Shown here: positions 50,913-62,400 of the stretch, in pieces | Numbering within the stretch: the stretch's first letter is position 1 | Layout of the letters: the number at the start of each line of letters is the position of its first letter | Assembly (NCBI GenBank): GCA_026874595.1 | Contig: CM049319.1 | Span: forward strand, 16,397,601-16,461,600 | DNA: 64,000 nt | Reading direction: 5' to 3' | Source of the DNA: Sipunculus nudus | Lineage: Eukaryota; Annelida; Sipuncula; Golfingiida; Sipunculidae | The notes under the pieces: model-generated | Seen by the model: the letters and a program-made list of their open reading frames with translations, nothing else | The model's database searches: none | Told to the model about the DNA's origin: nothing | Program-made: the position numbers and the translations under genes

Positions 50913-52179
50913 TATAGTCCGTTTCATCCCCTCATGTCCACCTGTTTTTTGCTATGAAAATTTTTATTAGGTACATTTCAAGGGAAACAATTATAGTGTA
51001 CAAGAGAGGATTACAGAACCTAATTTTCAACTAGGTAACTAAATTCCTACCTTATGCCATATTTGAGTTACAGAATTTTCTGAAAATATGAGAAATCAGT
51101 CTACATTTTACAACATATCAGACCCGGTCGGACTAAACACCCAAAACACCGGTGTTTTGGGTACCTGAGACGAAACACCACGAAACACCTATTTATCCTC
51201 AATGTTAAAGTTTAATTTTGAGTCACAATGATGAATCATTAAATGTTGATTAAATATATGATGTTTGGACTGAAAATCCCGAGGAAAACTTGTGATAAAG
51301 GAGGGTTTCGTCCCTGATGTGTTCACTGACGATCAAGGCAGCCATTCATGGCTCGCATATGCTGCCCCCTTGTGGTTGCTAAACATATCAAACTTTTTAC
51401 CGGGAACATGGTGGGAAAACTAAGCATTTGGGTCTCATTTCATTAGGCCCTATTTCAAATTAGTTAAGATAACAAATTATGAATAAGGCGAGCAGAAAAG
51501 ATAGTATGTATAATGGAAGAATAATTCATTTATCCAGATTCTAACAAACAGCGCCGGCATTTCAGCCACTATGATTTTGGTTACAAAATCCTCCACTAGG
51601 TGGTAGCATGAACTCTGTTAAAATGGCTACCACTGTCAACGAATCAAGAAGGCAAGACCTCGGAACGAAACCCGCTAGTTCATCAAAAGTTCACCCATCC
51701 AGGCCCTATAATTCGGCAGATATTATTAACATTTAATGATTCATCAAAGTGACTCAAAATTAAAATTTAACATTGAGGATAAATAGGTGTTTCGTCTCAG
51801 GTACCCAAAACACCGGTGTTTTGGGTGTTTAGTCCGACCCTATCAGACCCACTTATGGCGGTCAAGGTCATTGGTCACATGCAAAAACAGCCTGAACTGA
51901 CAGCTGCTGATTGGATAATCTCATGTAAACACTCTAAAAATTATAACCATCTAAAACAAAGATGGCTACTTATGGAGGGACACATCATATCTGCCAGATC
52001 ATGATAAAGAGACTAAAATGTTGTGAAACATAAACGGGGGATTTATTGTAAAATTCTTAACTGCCATATTAGGTTGTCACTTCCTTGTGTTGTCCTCTTG
52101 GAAAATATTGAAAAATATAAATTTTTAAGTAAATCATCTACAAAAAACAGGTGGACAGCAGGTGGTGAAATGGACTATA
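50913..52179 (-). mobile_element. 540-bp TA element, copy split by a nested insertion
   Basis: Left half 50,913-51,120 and right half 51,851-52,179 are collinear with the reverse complement of 18,618-19,155 (tatagtccgtttcatcccct at the left, ggtggtgaaatggactata at the right). The break falls at acaacata / ccacttatggcgg of the uninterrupted copy. Confidence 0.85.
51126..51839 (+). mobile_element. Long-TIR element, 714 bp, 10-bp target duplication (Mutator-like)
   Basis: Terminal inverted repeats of roughly 120-130 bp begin ggtcggactaaacaccc and contain a perfect 22-bp palindrome built from cccaaaacacc and its complement. The 10-bp string tatcagaccc stands directly left (51,116-51,125) and one base right (51,841-51,850). 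Long TIRs plus a 9-11-bp duplication fit non-autonomous Mutator-like elements. The left TIR has an extra 10-bp duplication (acgaaacacc twice). No transposase frame. Confidence 0.8.
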
Positions 52180-53237
52180 GTAAATGTGTTAGAATGTCTA
52201 GCATTGCTGCATGGTGAGTAAAATATATCGCTGATGCAAGAGACATAGTAGCAATACAGGTAAATTCCAGTCATTACATGTCATGATGACCTCATGTGCT
52301 GTCATCTTTTAGGAACACTTGTGGAACAGCAGACTAAGGGTTTGCACTTTAAAAGTAATCAGTCACAAGTCATGTGATTCCAGTCAGTATTGCCAAATGT
52401 TAAAAATTCAATAATGTTAATAAAAATTTCAGAGTTTATCACCATTTAAATGTGGTCCAAATTAAAAAACAAAATATGAATTCAATTTCAATTCTGTGTA
52501 AAATTGCATTCTCCTTGAGGGAGAGATAACATAGCTGGCTAACTATCAGGGAATTGGTATGAAGAACATTTTAGAATTCATGTTTCAAAAGGAATATGAG
52601 CAAATGTAGATGTTAATTTTGTTCACCTTTGTTTTTTATAACCTCCCAAAGTATTTTCAGCTAATTCTGTGCTTAAACTGTCTGGAGTTCCTGCTTCATA
52701 TTAATAGCAATGAAAAGTTATTTCTTTTGAGAAGAAAAGTTTTATTGATACCAGTAATATTACTCTCAGTGTAAACAACTTTCAAGGTGCTTTCACACAA
52801 CAGAATCTTTTGTTAGAAACAACAGCTCTCTGTGGTTATTCAGAGTAACATTTGAAGTTATAAATAAACAATGTAGTCTTTGTAATCTGATGTGTATGAT
52901 TATATTGATTATCATTGAAAATAGACTATGAAAATACAGGACTTCCATTTTTTTCATGTTTAAAATTCAAATATATATTTTTTTATTGAATAAATTTAAA
53001 ATTTTATTTTTAAGTTTAATAAAACATGGTACAGGAAAGAACGGTTTTGAGTTAACATAATTCAGGTTGATATTAGCCAGTGAAAAAAATGGTTTGATGC
53101 TACTGGTTACTTAATATTGTATGCCATTAGAAACATAACATTTTCGAAAAAGGGACAAACTATGTGAAAATGATCATGAATTTCAGGAATACAGATGCCA
53201 CTGGAAAAATCTCTGTTCCACATTTAAAATGATTTAT
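52180..53237 (+). other. Putative first intron of the divergent gene, no feature seen
   Basis: AT-rich sequence between two transposon remnants. No splice-bounded open frame or repeat recognised. Confidence 0.5.
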
Positions 53238-53245
53238 ACTTTATG

Positions 53246-54860
53246 CAGGGTTGGGTTTTAGGCTGCCCAAAACCTGTTTTCGGCAGGGCAGAGCCTAAAA
53301 TCTGCCTTTAACTGCCTAAAATAGGTTATAACCTGCCTAAAACTGCCTTTAACTGCCTAAAACTTTTATTACCCTCACCTATGACTTGCAGTTTAACTAT
53401 GTTTTATAATTACACAGCTAAATGCATTACAGAAATATGCTCAACAAATTAAAAGTGAGGAACATTTAATTCAAACTAAAAAAATAAACCAAGATACAAA
53501 CAAAAGCAACAAATGAATACAACACTACTTCAGGTTTTCCAAATGACAGTTTTAGCTTGTATACCAAAATCATGTTCTAAGGTCTCCCACCTCCATTACT
53601 GCCAATTTATAAATAAATGCTAAAACTGTGAGCTTAAAATCAGATTCTTTGATTGGCTTTTTGATCATAAGGGATTAAAGTTTGTGATATATGCTAAAGA
53701 AGTTTTTCCCAAATTCAAAAAGTTGTTCCATTTACACTGATGAATAGTCCTTTATACTGTAGTCTCACTAACATAACATGTATGTTTTGAATGCCTGTAG
53801 CTTCAAATGGCAAAAAGCAAAAGATTGATTTTATAAATAATAAAAATCTTTTATGCAAGCCATAAACTAAAATATGATAATATGATGAATATCTTTTACA
53901 TTATCTGATAATGAACAAGAATTTCCACTAATTGTTTATTTCCTTCGCTAGGTCATCCATTGTCAAATTTTTAGATTTTGTGTACATATTTATTGTCTAT
54001 ATAATGATGGAAATGCTCTGTTAACTGTACGATAAGATTGTGAAAATGGACCCTCATGAAACATTATAATTTGTATAAAACTGAAAAATGCTAAAATATA
54101 TTGCAGTGAATATGTTGCAAACCACAGAATATTCATTATCATTTTTGGGCCAGGTTCAACCTAAAGGCCTGAGAAACCCACATGTCATGGTCAGGGGCCC
54201 TGACTACAATACTCTGTAAAATGTTTGACTCAAGAACAGTTTTCAGGGCAATGGCTTTCATGGCATCATCCTCGTCATGTATGAAAGTTCACATGAACAT
54301 CTACTAGTACACAGTAGTAGCCTAGTAGGACTTGACCATTGGCTCTTATTACCCCATCACCTTGATAAATAGTAATTAACCTGTCTAATCAAGCATGCCT
54401 CTCCCCCCCCCCCCCCCCCTGATACCCTGCCTTACACTAAGTTACAAGAGGTATATTGGAGGCTCTGTTACATAATTCCAGGTAGCAGGGCACTCATAAG
54501 AAACCCAAAGGGTCCTGATAATAACATACATTGGCCAATGAAACTATGTGCCACACAAACATGGTCTCATGCTCAAGAAACCTATACACGCTCTTTGAAG
54601 ACTGCATGATGCCAGCCAACGGGAAATCATGCATTACTTGTAATACCTGAAACCTTCCAGAAGCCCAGCAAAGCCTTGTGACTGCATCACCCCAGCCAGT
54701 TTGGTAGTTTAATAGATCTTTAAGTAAAAAAATTAAACAAATATAGGTTTTAGGCACTTTTGGTGCCTAAAACCTGCCCAAAACCTGTTTTAGGCGGGGC
54801 AGTTTTAACCAGGTAAAAACCTATGGTTAAAACCTTCCTGCCTAAAACTTGCCAACCCTG
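53246..54860 (+). mobile_element. Non-autonomous hAT-type element, 1.6 kb
   Basis: Ends cagggttgggttttaggc and gcctaaaacttgccaaccctg, flanked by a perfect 8-bp target duplication actttatg (53,238-53,245 and 54,861-54,868). Sub-terminal regions on both sides are packed with short aactgcctaaaac motifs in both orientations. CAGGGTTGG ends and an 8-bp duplication are typical of hAT elements. The 1.4-kb interior has no transposase-like frame and contains a 17-base C run. Confidence 0.88.
54403..54419 (+). repeat. Poly-C tract (17 bases)
   Basis: Uninterrupted C run inside the hAT-type element. Confidence 0.95.
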
Positions 54861-54868
54861 ACTTTATG

Positions 54869-56081
54869 TGATCTAATGTGCTTTTGAAACAGCTTTTAGA
54901 TTGGTATTAAATACAGGAGGTTCTGCCAGTCATGCTACCAAAAAAAGTGTTTCCATCTTATTGCTATTACATAATAGGATTGTTATTTCAGGATTTGGTT
55001 GTGATATCTAATAATGAATACACAATATCTCTATGAGATTGGGACAGAAAATACCTCATGAGCTCAAGTAATGCATTTTATTCATTTTCAATTTAATGTG
55101 TTTGGAAATAATGGAAAAAAGTATCAGAATCAATTCAGTCCATTTTAATTCAATTTATAGATAAGGAAAAAGTAAAAGATTTCATTGTCAATTTTGCAGA
55201 TTCACAAACTTTTGTCAGAGAGAACTGATGCAGATCGACATAGGGGAAATTATCTCAAGATAACAATAAAATACTTTACAGCTGACACAGCTGTTTACGC
55301 TTAAATTTGATTTTTTACACCATGTTGAACTGGGAACTACTGACTCTGACTTTGAAAGGCTATAACAACTTGAGCAAATCTTAACTCATCAGTCCAACAA
55401 TTCAACTCTGATCATCTGAGCTCTTTGGACTTCAATTTCAATTCATACATTGTTCCCTAAACCCTTCAGTTCCAATTTAGTTCAAAACTGACCCCAGGTC
55501 TGATAACTAAAGAGTATTTAGGCATATCAAGCTGGTGGCAATGCTGTCAAGAAAAACTTGGTAAAGCATGTTGTTGAGGATGGGGCAGCCATTAGTAATT
55601 TTACATCAGTCAATCTTGCCATCACTGTGTTAAGTAATAAGGGTTAAAATTTGCATTTCATCAACACTGGTGATGTGGGGTCATACATTTTCTGGCATGC
55701 TTCACTTGAGAGAATAAGTGTTACCACCTAGGTAAAAACTATAATGGAAAAACAGCTAATGTTTTATGTAGATAATATATTACACAATGATTACTTGTGA
55801 AGACAGTGTGGTTTTAATGTAATAGGTGTCCAGCTGTCTGAGATATATGATCAGGCAAGATGACCAGTCTTAGGCTCATTTACAAGTCAATTGGTGTGGT
55901 CTGTTCTGTTCTGACAAGAACTAAGCACAAGTGCAAGAATTTTTAATTGTACTTGAATACACGCACAAAGAGTCTTGCTTTCTTACAAGTATTTGTAATT
56001 TAATTAAATTAATTAGAAATGGATGGTTGCTAACAATATATTCTACTTATTTTGATTGTCATTTTATTAAGTAAGTCTTAA
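54869..56081 (+). other. Putative intron sequence, no feature seen
   Basis: No open frame with recognisable protein similarity and no repeat matching elsewhere in the window. Confidence 0.5.
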
Positions 56082-56136
56082 TGTGATATAATAAACCATC
56101 AGTAGTTATTAACTACTGGTGGTTTATTATATCACA
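56082..56136 (+). repeat. Near-perfect hairpin, 26-bp arms
   Basis: Arms 56,082-56,107 (tgtgatataataaaccatca and gtagtt) and 56,111-56,136 are reverse complements with one mismatch and a 3-base loop. Confidence 0.9.
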
Positions 56137-56163
56137 CTAAAACTTAACTACTAGTCAATACAT

Positions 56164-56618
56164 TAAAGGGGCCCAATCACATATCTTACCTTTATAAACT
56201 AAAGGTAATCCCTTGGATCTTTTTAATAAAAATAGGCCACATGGAAAACATGGATATCACCACACACAGGCTGCTTGTTTTTGTTTTTATCAACATGTTT
56301 ATAATATGTGGGGGCTGCCAAAATAAAACAAATTCAACAAGGGCATCTGGCAGCAAGTCAGATAAGCAAGAGCTTTGCTAATGGCGTTTTGCAAAAAGTG
56401 ACCTTTATACCTCCACCTGAGGTTAAATGTTTTTCCTGTTTGTCAACTTTTCTGTGTTTACAAACTTGTTGTTGATAAAAAAAACATAAATCATTAACAA
56501 AGGCGTTATAAGGACTATTCACAACCAAATTACCCATAGATCATTAATATATACACAGAGGAAGTCATAAATCACAATAATTCTTTTTCAAAAGGCAGGT
56601 GAATGGGCACCTTTAAAG
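56164..56618 (+). repeat. Short repeat with AAAGGGGCCC / GGGCACCTTT ends (full copy)
   Basis: Inverted ends taaaggggccc and gggcacctttaaa. It matches 144-350 at both ends and carries an additional middle segment. Confidence 0.72.
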
Positions 56619-58533
56619 TAAACAATCATTTGAATGGCAGTGCACTAATCCCATCAGAAGTAATTATCATTTGTGATAGAACCATGTATTTGTGTGGTAA
56701 AAAGTGAACAGCGCATCAGCGACTATAATTATGTTTTATATTTATGAAGGATATTGCATAACCAATAACATTAACACATTACCAAAACTTGAAAGAGATA
56801 GCCTGCTGTAGTAATTATATTAAATTAGTATTTGATTAGTCATTGTGGAGGATCCTGTCTCTTGTCTTTATTAAAACCAGATAAATGGGGAGATGTACTG
56901 AGAGAGGTTCAAGCATTATTTATTGAAAATTATGTGGACAAAAAATATCTTTTAAATTAGTATGTCAGCTATGTCTTCATTGAATTATATCTTGATTAAA
57001 GTAGTCATTAAAGAAAATATGTTCTTTCCATTATTTAAACAAATACAATTTATGTGTTTGTCCTTATAATCCTTACCTTGCCCATTTTCCAGCAAAACAA
57101 GGACATATTAGTATTAATGACGCAGAGGCAGGATATTGGCCTGTGTTAAAGGACTGCTTGCCTGCTGTGTCTGAAGATCTCATCATTATGAGCCAGGCAT
57201 CTGGCGGCCCGTCTTATCCACTGCTCTCTGTCTGTTTTATACATTAGTCTTCCATTGCCTTAATCTTTGGTTTCTTCATACATACAATTGGTACATTCCT
57301 GTGTATTACCATTCTTGAGTGGAATGATAGATATCATCCATAGTTCATTGAATCAGATGTGGAAAATGAACACTGTAAATCCTGCTAAGTCCTAAGGTGC
57401 TCAAAATGAGGCCTCCCCATCTACCAAAGTGTTGTCTATGACCTGTATGACAAGTATAATTGGGAGGGGGGGGGGGTCTAATTTGGGTTTTATAAATTTC
57501 TTGTACTTCTAGATCACTGTGGAATTTATAAGTAAGGTCTCTAGAGATTTAATAGGATGAAAGGCTTAATGTAATTAACACGATAGAAATCTTAAATGCA
57601 AATCTTTTCAATATGATAATAAAAAAGCCTGCATTATCCTGTTATATGTACACTGTTCACTGAAATCTCATATAACAGTATATATTCCAATTTTAGTGTA
57701 TGCATATGTTATGGACTCATTCAGCCTTATTTAAACTTCAGGTGAGTTCTGGTGTAAAGATATGGCAAAAGTGAAAGGTTAGTTGTTAGTCCATCTACAT
57801 CCTGTGTAAACTATTAAGTCTGTTTTATGCATCCTGTCTCTTTGTTTGTGCACATCATTATATATACAAATAATGATAGTCAGTGAAAATGTGTGGAGCT
57901 AGGTCCAGAGACAAGCAAGGGATGATTTATACATTGTTGAGTGAATGCTTAGTATGGCTTTTAAATCATGTGACCTTACTTGGGCAATGAAACTTTCTTA
58001 ACTGAGCAGATGAGCTGTGTGAAACTTGGCTTTGACATGAAATGATTATATAGCTCTGTACATAAACCATGTGAATGGTACAGCCTTTTTATATTATCTG
58101 GGACATTAAGCAGTCTGCTGTCAGGGAGCAGAGTCCCTTTTTTTCCACACTTGATTGTACCAATCCAGTAATTTGTTAACTGTTGACTTCACAAGCCAGT
58201 CGTTCAGCATGTTATATAAAGCAAATTACAGCAGCCGGCATTCAGGAATGAAGTTTCCCATAGTACACACCATGCAGCGATGTTGACCTGTGATTGCTAA
58301 ACGAATCAGGGATTCCATGCTATGCTGTATATTGTAATAACAGTATCAGCTGGAGTGCACACTGTTCAAGCCAGCCCCACCCTATGTTTTCATGACCAGG
58401 GCCAGGGATGTCTGACAGATGTTATATGCACATACAGCCTGATGCAGGGCTGAGTGTATTATGATATGTGAACAGCGACAGTGGTTGAGGTGCTTTATAC
58501 TTTCTGTGTAGCTGATATTAATGTAGGAGTATA
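56619..58533 (+). other. Putative intron sequence
   Basis: A G run near 57,466-57,475 is the only simple feature. No exon could be supported. Confidence 0.5.
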
Positions 58534-58701
58534 CAGTAAAACCCAACCACCAATGGAACCTCGTAAAGTGGTTGTATATTTTAGATGGTCATCTAAATGA
58601 GGTTTTATATAAAGAGCTAAAAGGTATCTTGATAGTAAACAAGTGGTCCTAATTTTGAGGTGGTTGCTAGACAGAGGTGGTAGTTCTGTCAGGTTTTACT
58701 G
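58534..58701 (+). mobile_element. Small TA-type MITE, 168 bp
   Basis: Ends cagtaaaacccaaccacca and gtcaggttttactg are inverted, with TA on the left and a decayed TG on the right. Internally rich in gtggttg/accacc pairs. Confidence 0.75.
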
Positions 58702-59127
58702 TGTCACTTAGTGGTAGGAATTGGTAATAAAATCATGTACAATGTTTGAAAATAAAAATGATTGATGATCAAATATTTATTGATTGTTTTACATAAATCA
58801 GGTTATTTACCTTCTACATTAGTCTAATTTGCTGTATAGAATAATACCTAAATATTGACTGAGTGAATTGAGTCTTGACTTGTGCATCATGCAGACTTGT
58901 AAAAGCCAGGTTGTTGACATTTCAAAATTGTTAACTGCACAAGGTTAATATTTAGCTGTTCACAACTTCTTGTCTCATCTTTCATATATCTCTGATTGGA
59001 TTAGAATATATTTTCTGGGTAATATTACCTCTTTTCATGTCCATACATAAGTGTTTTTGATTGATTATGCGGAAATGTCATCAGTTTAATTGAGTTTGAA
59101 AGAAAATAACCTAAGTCCAATAAAAAT

Positions 59128-59450
59128 AAAAGGTATGGTTCTTAGGCACTGTGCGTGTCAATTTTAACCCCCAACATAAAATATTTTGATTTTGAATTTC
59201 AAGAGAAATTTACCAATTTTGAGCTCCAGCCGACAAGACTTTTTTTCAAGAAGACAAAATAATACAATTTTGATCAGATTTCCTTTGTTATGTAATGCTT
59301 TCACCTGTTAAGCAAAAAAAAAATCTGTTATTATCATGCTTTTCCCTGATAATACAACATTCTTATCAAAACATACAAAAAAGGTAAAAAAAAATCGCCC
59401 ACCTGCACTGATTTCTGAAAAAAAAGTGCCTGAGAACCAAAACCTTTTTT
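59128..59450 (+). repeat. Dispersed repeat with inverted ends (aaaggtatggttcttaggcac / gtgcctgagaaccaaaacctt)
   Basis: The ends form an imperfect inverted pair of about 20 bp. An inverted relative lies at 2,607-2,899. MITE-like, no coding frame. Confidence 0.72.
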
Positions 59451-62400
59451 TTGGCTGAAGGTGTCTTTGTGCCTAATCTTGTAATACAGTTTTGTTAAAA
59501 TTGACCAGGTTATGAGTTGGGTCAGGTATTATGGAAATAACCATCTGAAGTGTAAAACCATGTGTTTTACATCAGTATAGCAGGTGGCTAAGGTGTCACT
59601 GTAGACATATTTAACCAGATTTGAGTGGAAAATTATTTGACCTTGGAAATGAGGTCAAGGTCCTTTGCCCTCTGAGCTGTTTAAAGGATATAAAATGTGG
59701 CACAGGTTTGTTTCTGATCACAATCTGAGCCTTCAGTATTTCTATCGCCAGATCTACATCTGCTGGACTCCATGCCCAGTTTAACCATAAGTTATACCCA
59801 GGCACATGTAAGGTGTCGGGATGTATTTCACATGGTCACAGATACTGTGTCCAGGGAATGTGTGTCACATTTGGTTTCCATGTGCTCCATCTTTATCCTA
59901 TGGCTCTCATGAGAGTAAGGAAATAAGGTTCATATAAATCATAAATTTACCACAAACATATGGGGGTGCCACACACATGATGAATAGTAAATACATGGTT
60001 TTATCATTTATTCAGTATGTACGAGGGCATCATCATTATTTGTTTGGTTTTAATTTCTTTACAGTTCAAATTTATAAATAACCCTATAGATTGGTAGGAT
60101 GAAGAAAAAAGTGAATAATGTGTTTTGACTTCAGAGTAGTGCTTGGAATTAGTTGTAATTTTATGATTAATCATCCATAATCATCATTAAAAAATGTGGA
60201 CCTTGACTGACCAATAATTGGATTTAATTGGTTGTTTATATTAGTAGTATGAAATTTATGACCATAGATATGCATCATCTCAACTGGTATAGGCCAACAT
60301 GTTTGGTAATATATTTCATAATTCTATAGCCTTTTGTGTGTGAGAAGTGACCTTAGGTCTGAAGTGACATGTAAACACAGACTTTAAATTTTACACTTTG
60401 CTCAGGTGAATTAAATGAAAGCATGCATTTCCTCATCATACAGCCTGATACATGTGTGAGAAACTTTGTAAACAACTGAGGCATAAGATAGCTTTGCTTT
60501 TTATCAGCCCATCACTACTTCAAAGCAGCAGGTCTTGAGACTTGTTCCTCAAAAGCAATACAGCAAAATCTGAGATACACAAAAGGATAAGCTTTGTCAG
60601 TAGTGGGTACCAAATAATTTAAACATTTTGACTTCATGCAAATGTCAAGTTCTGTTTTTTTCAGATTCTCACTTTAAACATTTTTATATACAGCTTTTTT
60701 TATACAATTTTTACAGTACTAAATCAAAATTGCTTTTACAAAAATATAACTTTATCCCACATAAAAAAAATTCACCAACAGATGCTTCCTTTTATGTAAA
60801 AACAGTGGTGTCATGGTAACCTATCAGATATATGATATTATATGATATTTTCAAGATAAGATCAAACCATTGTAGTGGGATCTCCGTCCATGTTTTATGT
60901 TGGGTGGTGATTGGTTTTATAACTTTATTATCTTGATATATATAATTTTGTTTATAAATAACTTGGCTGTAGGAAATTCTTCCTCTCTAGGCATTCACAG
61001 TATTACATTATGCTGGAGATACTTCCTGTTAAAAATGATAAAAAGTTGGGTGGAACCTGTGAGGTCTTTATAAATGAGGTCTTTATAAATGCCAGGACCA
61101 TTGCTACCAGCTGGGACACAGTTTATGTTAGGGGTACCTGGGGGCTGGTTGTGGGAAGAAATTGATTAATCAGTTATGGTCCCTCATTTCAGCAATAGGC
61201 TTTTGATAAAATTACAGCTAGCTATTGGTGGGAATTGTTAATAACTATTCATTATCGGCTTTGAGTTATTGATGAAATATATACAATATTTGACCTTATA
61301 AACACCTTTGCCCTTGTATGCATACCTGCTCTAATAAGGGCTCCCTCTTGATTTTGTCATTTATCACAGATCCTCCTCGTCATAGTCTGATAATAGTGGG
61401 GTATTGCTTGAATTTTGCAATATTTTCATAAATTTGCAGATCTTTAAAAAGTAAGCAGCAGCGGAGGAATGAGACATTGGCTTTATTAACGAGAAAGTAA
61501 CCAACACTGTAATTTGTAAAAAATATTTTAGTAATGCATTTAAATCCATATATGAGGAAAAATGGGAATTTTTTTTTACATCGCATCCCATGAGATAAAG
61601 GTCAAGGCCACTGCGGCTCTCTGTGGATAGGAAGTGTCACATACTTATCTTACAGCATCTGTTGGTAAGCAGTAGTAATTGAATTAGGCCTTTCTTATTT
61701 TCTGAATGAAGCACAAAGTAAAAAGACTACATATTTCAGTTTCACTTACCTTGAATGGGAATATCCTGGAATTTAATAATTATGAGAGAGTTCCATTGCC
61801 ATTTCAAAATGCAGAGATATTTCTGTTACACAGTCTGGGATATTCCCAGTGCCATCAAAAACAATGATATAACTCAGAGACACCCCAGGAAATTCTCACT
61901 ACCAGCCCCCTCTCAAAATTTATACAGAGTCAGCACTTATACAGTCCCATGTATTCCCAGTGGCACAGGATTAACTACAAATGTGGCTGGCAAATTCAGG
62001 TTTTATAATTGTATATTTAATGATAATTGTTTATGATCATTAGTAATGTAAATTCTAAGAGCAAGAGGTAATTTTACCCATATATGTCCATACTACATCT
62101 TTTTATAAATAAGCAGCTTTCTTGCTCTGTGGTTATGAAACCTTGCTGCAGCAAGCTATGCATGTTGCTATAACATGCACTATGAAATAGCTTGCATGTG
62201 ACATATCAAAATCATAAACAATCAAATACAATGTTACAAGTTAGACAGTATAGAGTATTGTAAACTGTTCTCAAGCCATATAAACAACACATACATCAGA
62301 ACAGGATAAACTTACAAATTGTATATTATTGGTTAGGTTTTCCATAACTGCTAGACGATTGATCTAAAAATAGCAATAGCATTGTTTTGCTGGTTGCACA

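Noticed and set aside
61755-62036. Possible exon of the divergent gene (93-codon plus-strand frame)
   Set aside because: No recognisable similarity, no convincing splice sites at both ends, and internal near-repeats (tattcccagtg) suggest chance.
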